From positions 1 to 5,819 of the forward strand of contig CATYWI010000095.1 of NCBI GenBank assembly GCA_958414155.1: a DNA stretch of 5,819 nucleotides, in the 5' to 3' direction. Under the pieces are notes generated by a model, which saw only the letters and a program-made list of their open reading frames with translations, was not told where the DNA came from and did not search any database. This stretch comes from an uncultured Anaerotruncus sp. (GTDB lineage Bacteria; Bacillota_A; Clostridia; Oscillospirales; CAG-272). Below, one piece after another: positions 5,541-5,819 of this stretch. A program made the translations under genes and the position numbers. Each line of letters opens with the position of its first letter. Positions within the stretch are counted from its first letter, which is position 1.

Positions 5541-5819
5541 ATGAGAGCGGATGTTTTTCTTGCCCGGAATCAGCTTGCGGCAAGCCGCGAGACGGCAAAA
5601 AAGCTGATAGAGGGCGGATGTGTGCGCATCGGCGGCAAAACGGTATCAAAGCCGTCATACGAACTGCCGGACGACACTGATCCCGCGTCTGTCGGGATCA
5701 AAGTATCGCCGGAGACAAGATATGTAAGCCGCGGAGGGCTGAAGCTTGAAGCCGCGCTCGACACATTCGGGATATCAGTCTGCGGTCTGCGGGCGCTTGA
5801 TATCGGGGCATCAACCGGC
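5541..5819 (+). CDS. tlyA: TlyA family rRNA 2'-O-methyltransferase, N-terminal part
   Basis: The frame is open from ATG at 5541 to the right edge (93 residues), so the C-terminus is outside the window. Residues 1 to about 60 form an S4 RNA-binding domain (DVFLARNQLAASRETAKKLIEGGCVRIGGKTVSKP). YVSRGGLKLEAAL (61-73) follows; its K68 corresponds to the first Lys of the FtsJ-type K-D-K-E catalytic set. LDIGASTG (86-93) is the start of the S-adenosylmethionine-binding loop of the FtsJ/RrmJ fold. TlyA proteins methylate ribose 2'-OH groups in 16S and, in some species, 23S rRNA; the haemolysin label in some annotations is historical. The gene starts three bases after the ispA stop and has no clear ribosome binding site, so it probably depends on coupling to ispA translation. 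Only the N-terminal third or so is visible, but the family is clear. Confidence 0.93.
   Translation, partial: MRADVFLARNQLAASRETAKKLIEGGCVRIGGKTVSKPSYELPDDTDPASVGIKVSPETRYVSRGGLKLEAALDTFGISVCGLRALDIGASTG
5678..5700. repeat. Perfect 8-bp inverted repeat inside tlyA
   Basis: TGATCCCG (5678-5685) and CGGGATCA (5693-5700) are perfect inverted arms around a seven-base loop. The repeat falls in the codons linking the S4 domain to the methyltransferase domain (DTDPASVGIK). No T-run follows, so it is not an intrinsic terminator. It would form a stable mRNA hairpin but may be chance. Confidence 0.5.

Overview
The window looks like a chromosomal segment of a Clostridia-type Bacillota, most likely an uncultured anaerobic lineage. 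Coding DNA is fairly G+C-rich, while the intergenic regions are AT-rich and carry SigA-type elements. The gene order nusB, TsaD-like gene, xseA, xseB, ispA, tlyA is a familiar Clostridia housekeeping cluster. The M23 peptidase on the opposite strand belongs to a form I recall mainly from that class. The assignment rests on gene order and protein character only, because no rRNA or other marker is present.

Left part (1-1536, minus strand): a small polytopic membrane protein, cut by the left edge, and a 352-residue envelope-anchored M23 zinc peptidase. They are separated by 116 bases that hold a weak promoter candidate for the membrane protein. The same interval holds a hairpin plus T-run that reads as a terminator on the plus strand, opposite to both genes.

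Divergent intergenic region (1537-1750): a near-consensus SigA promoter for the rightward operon, a perfect 9-bp inverted repeat just upstream of its -35, and a leader hairpin that pairs with the nusB ribosome binding site. I see no convincing SigA promoter for the peptidase here.

Right part (1751-5819, plus strand): a tightly packed operon. nusB and the TsaD-like gene share one base, and xseA and xseB each overlap the preceding gene by 8 bases. ispA follows after 9 bases and tlyA after 3, and tlyA runs off the right edge. Products cover rRNA transcription antitermination (NusB), a TsaD/Kae1 paralogue of unknown role, both subunits of exonuclease VII, farnesyl diphosphate synthase, and an rRNA 2'-O-methyltransferase. 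No terminator is visible on the plus strand inside the operon. dxs, often found between ispA and tlyA in related genomes, is absent here.

I found no CRISPR array, mobile element, tRNA, rRNA or recognisable riboswitch. Most of the window is ordinary core genome. The least understood items are the TsaD-like protein, the uncharacterised membrane protein, and the regulatory DNA upstream of nusB.
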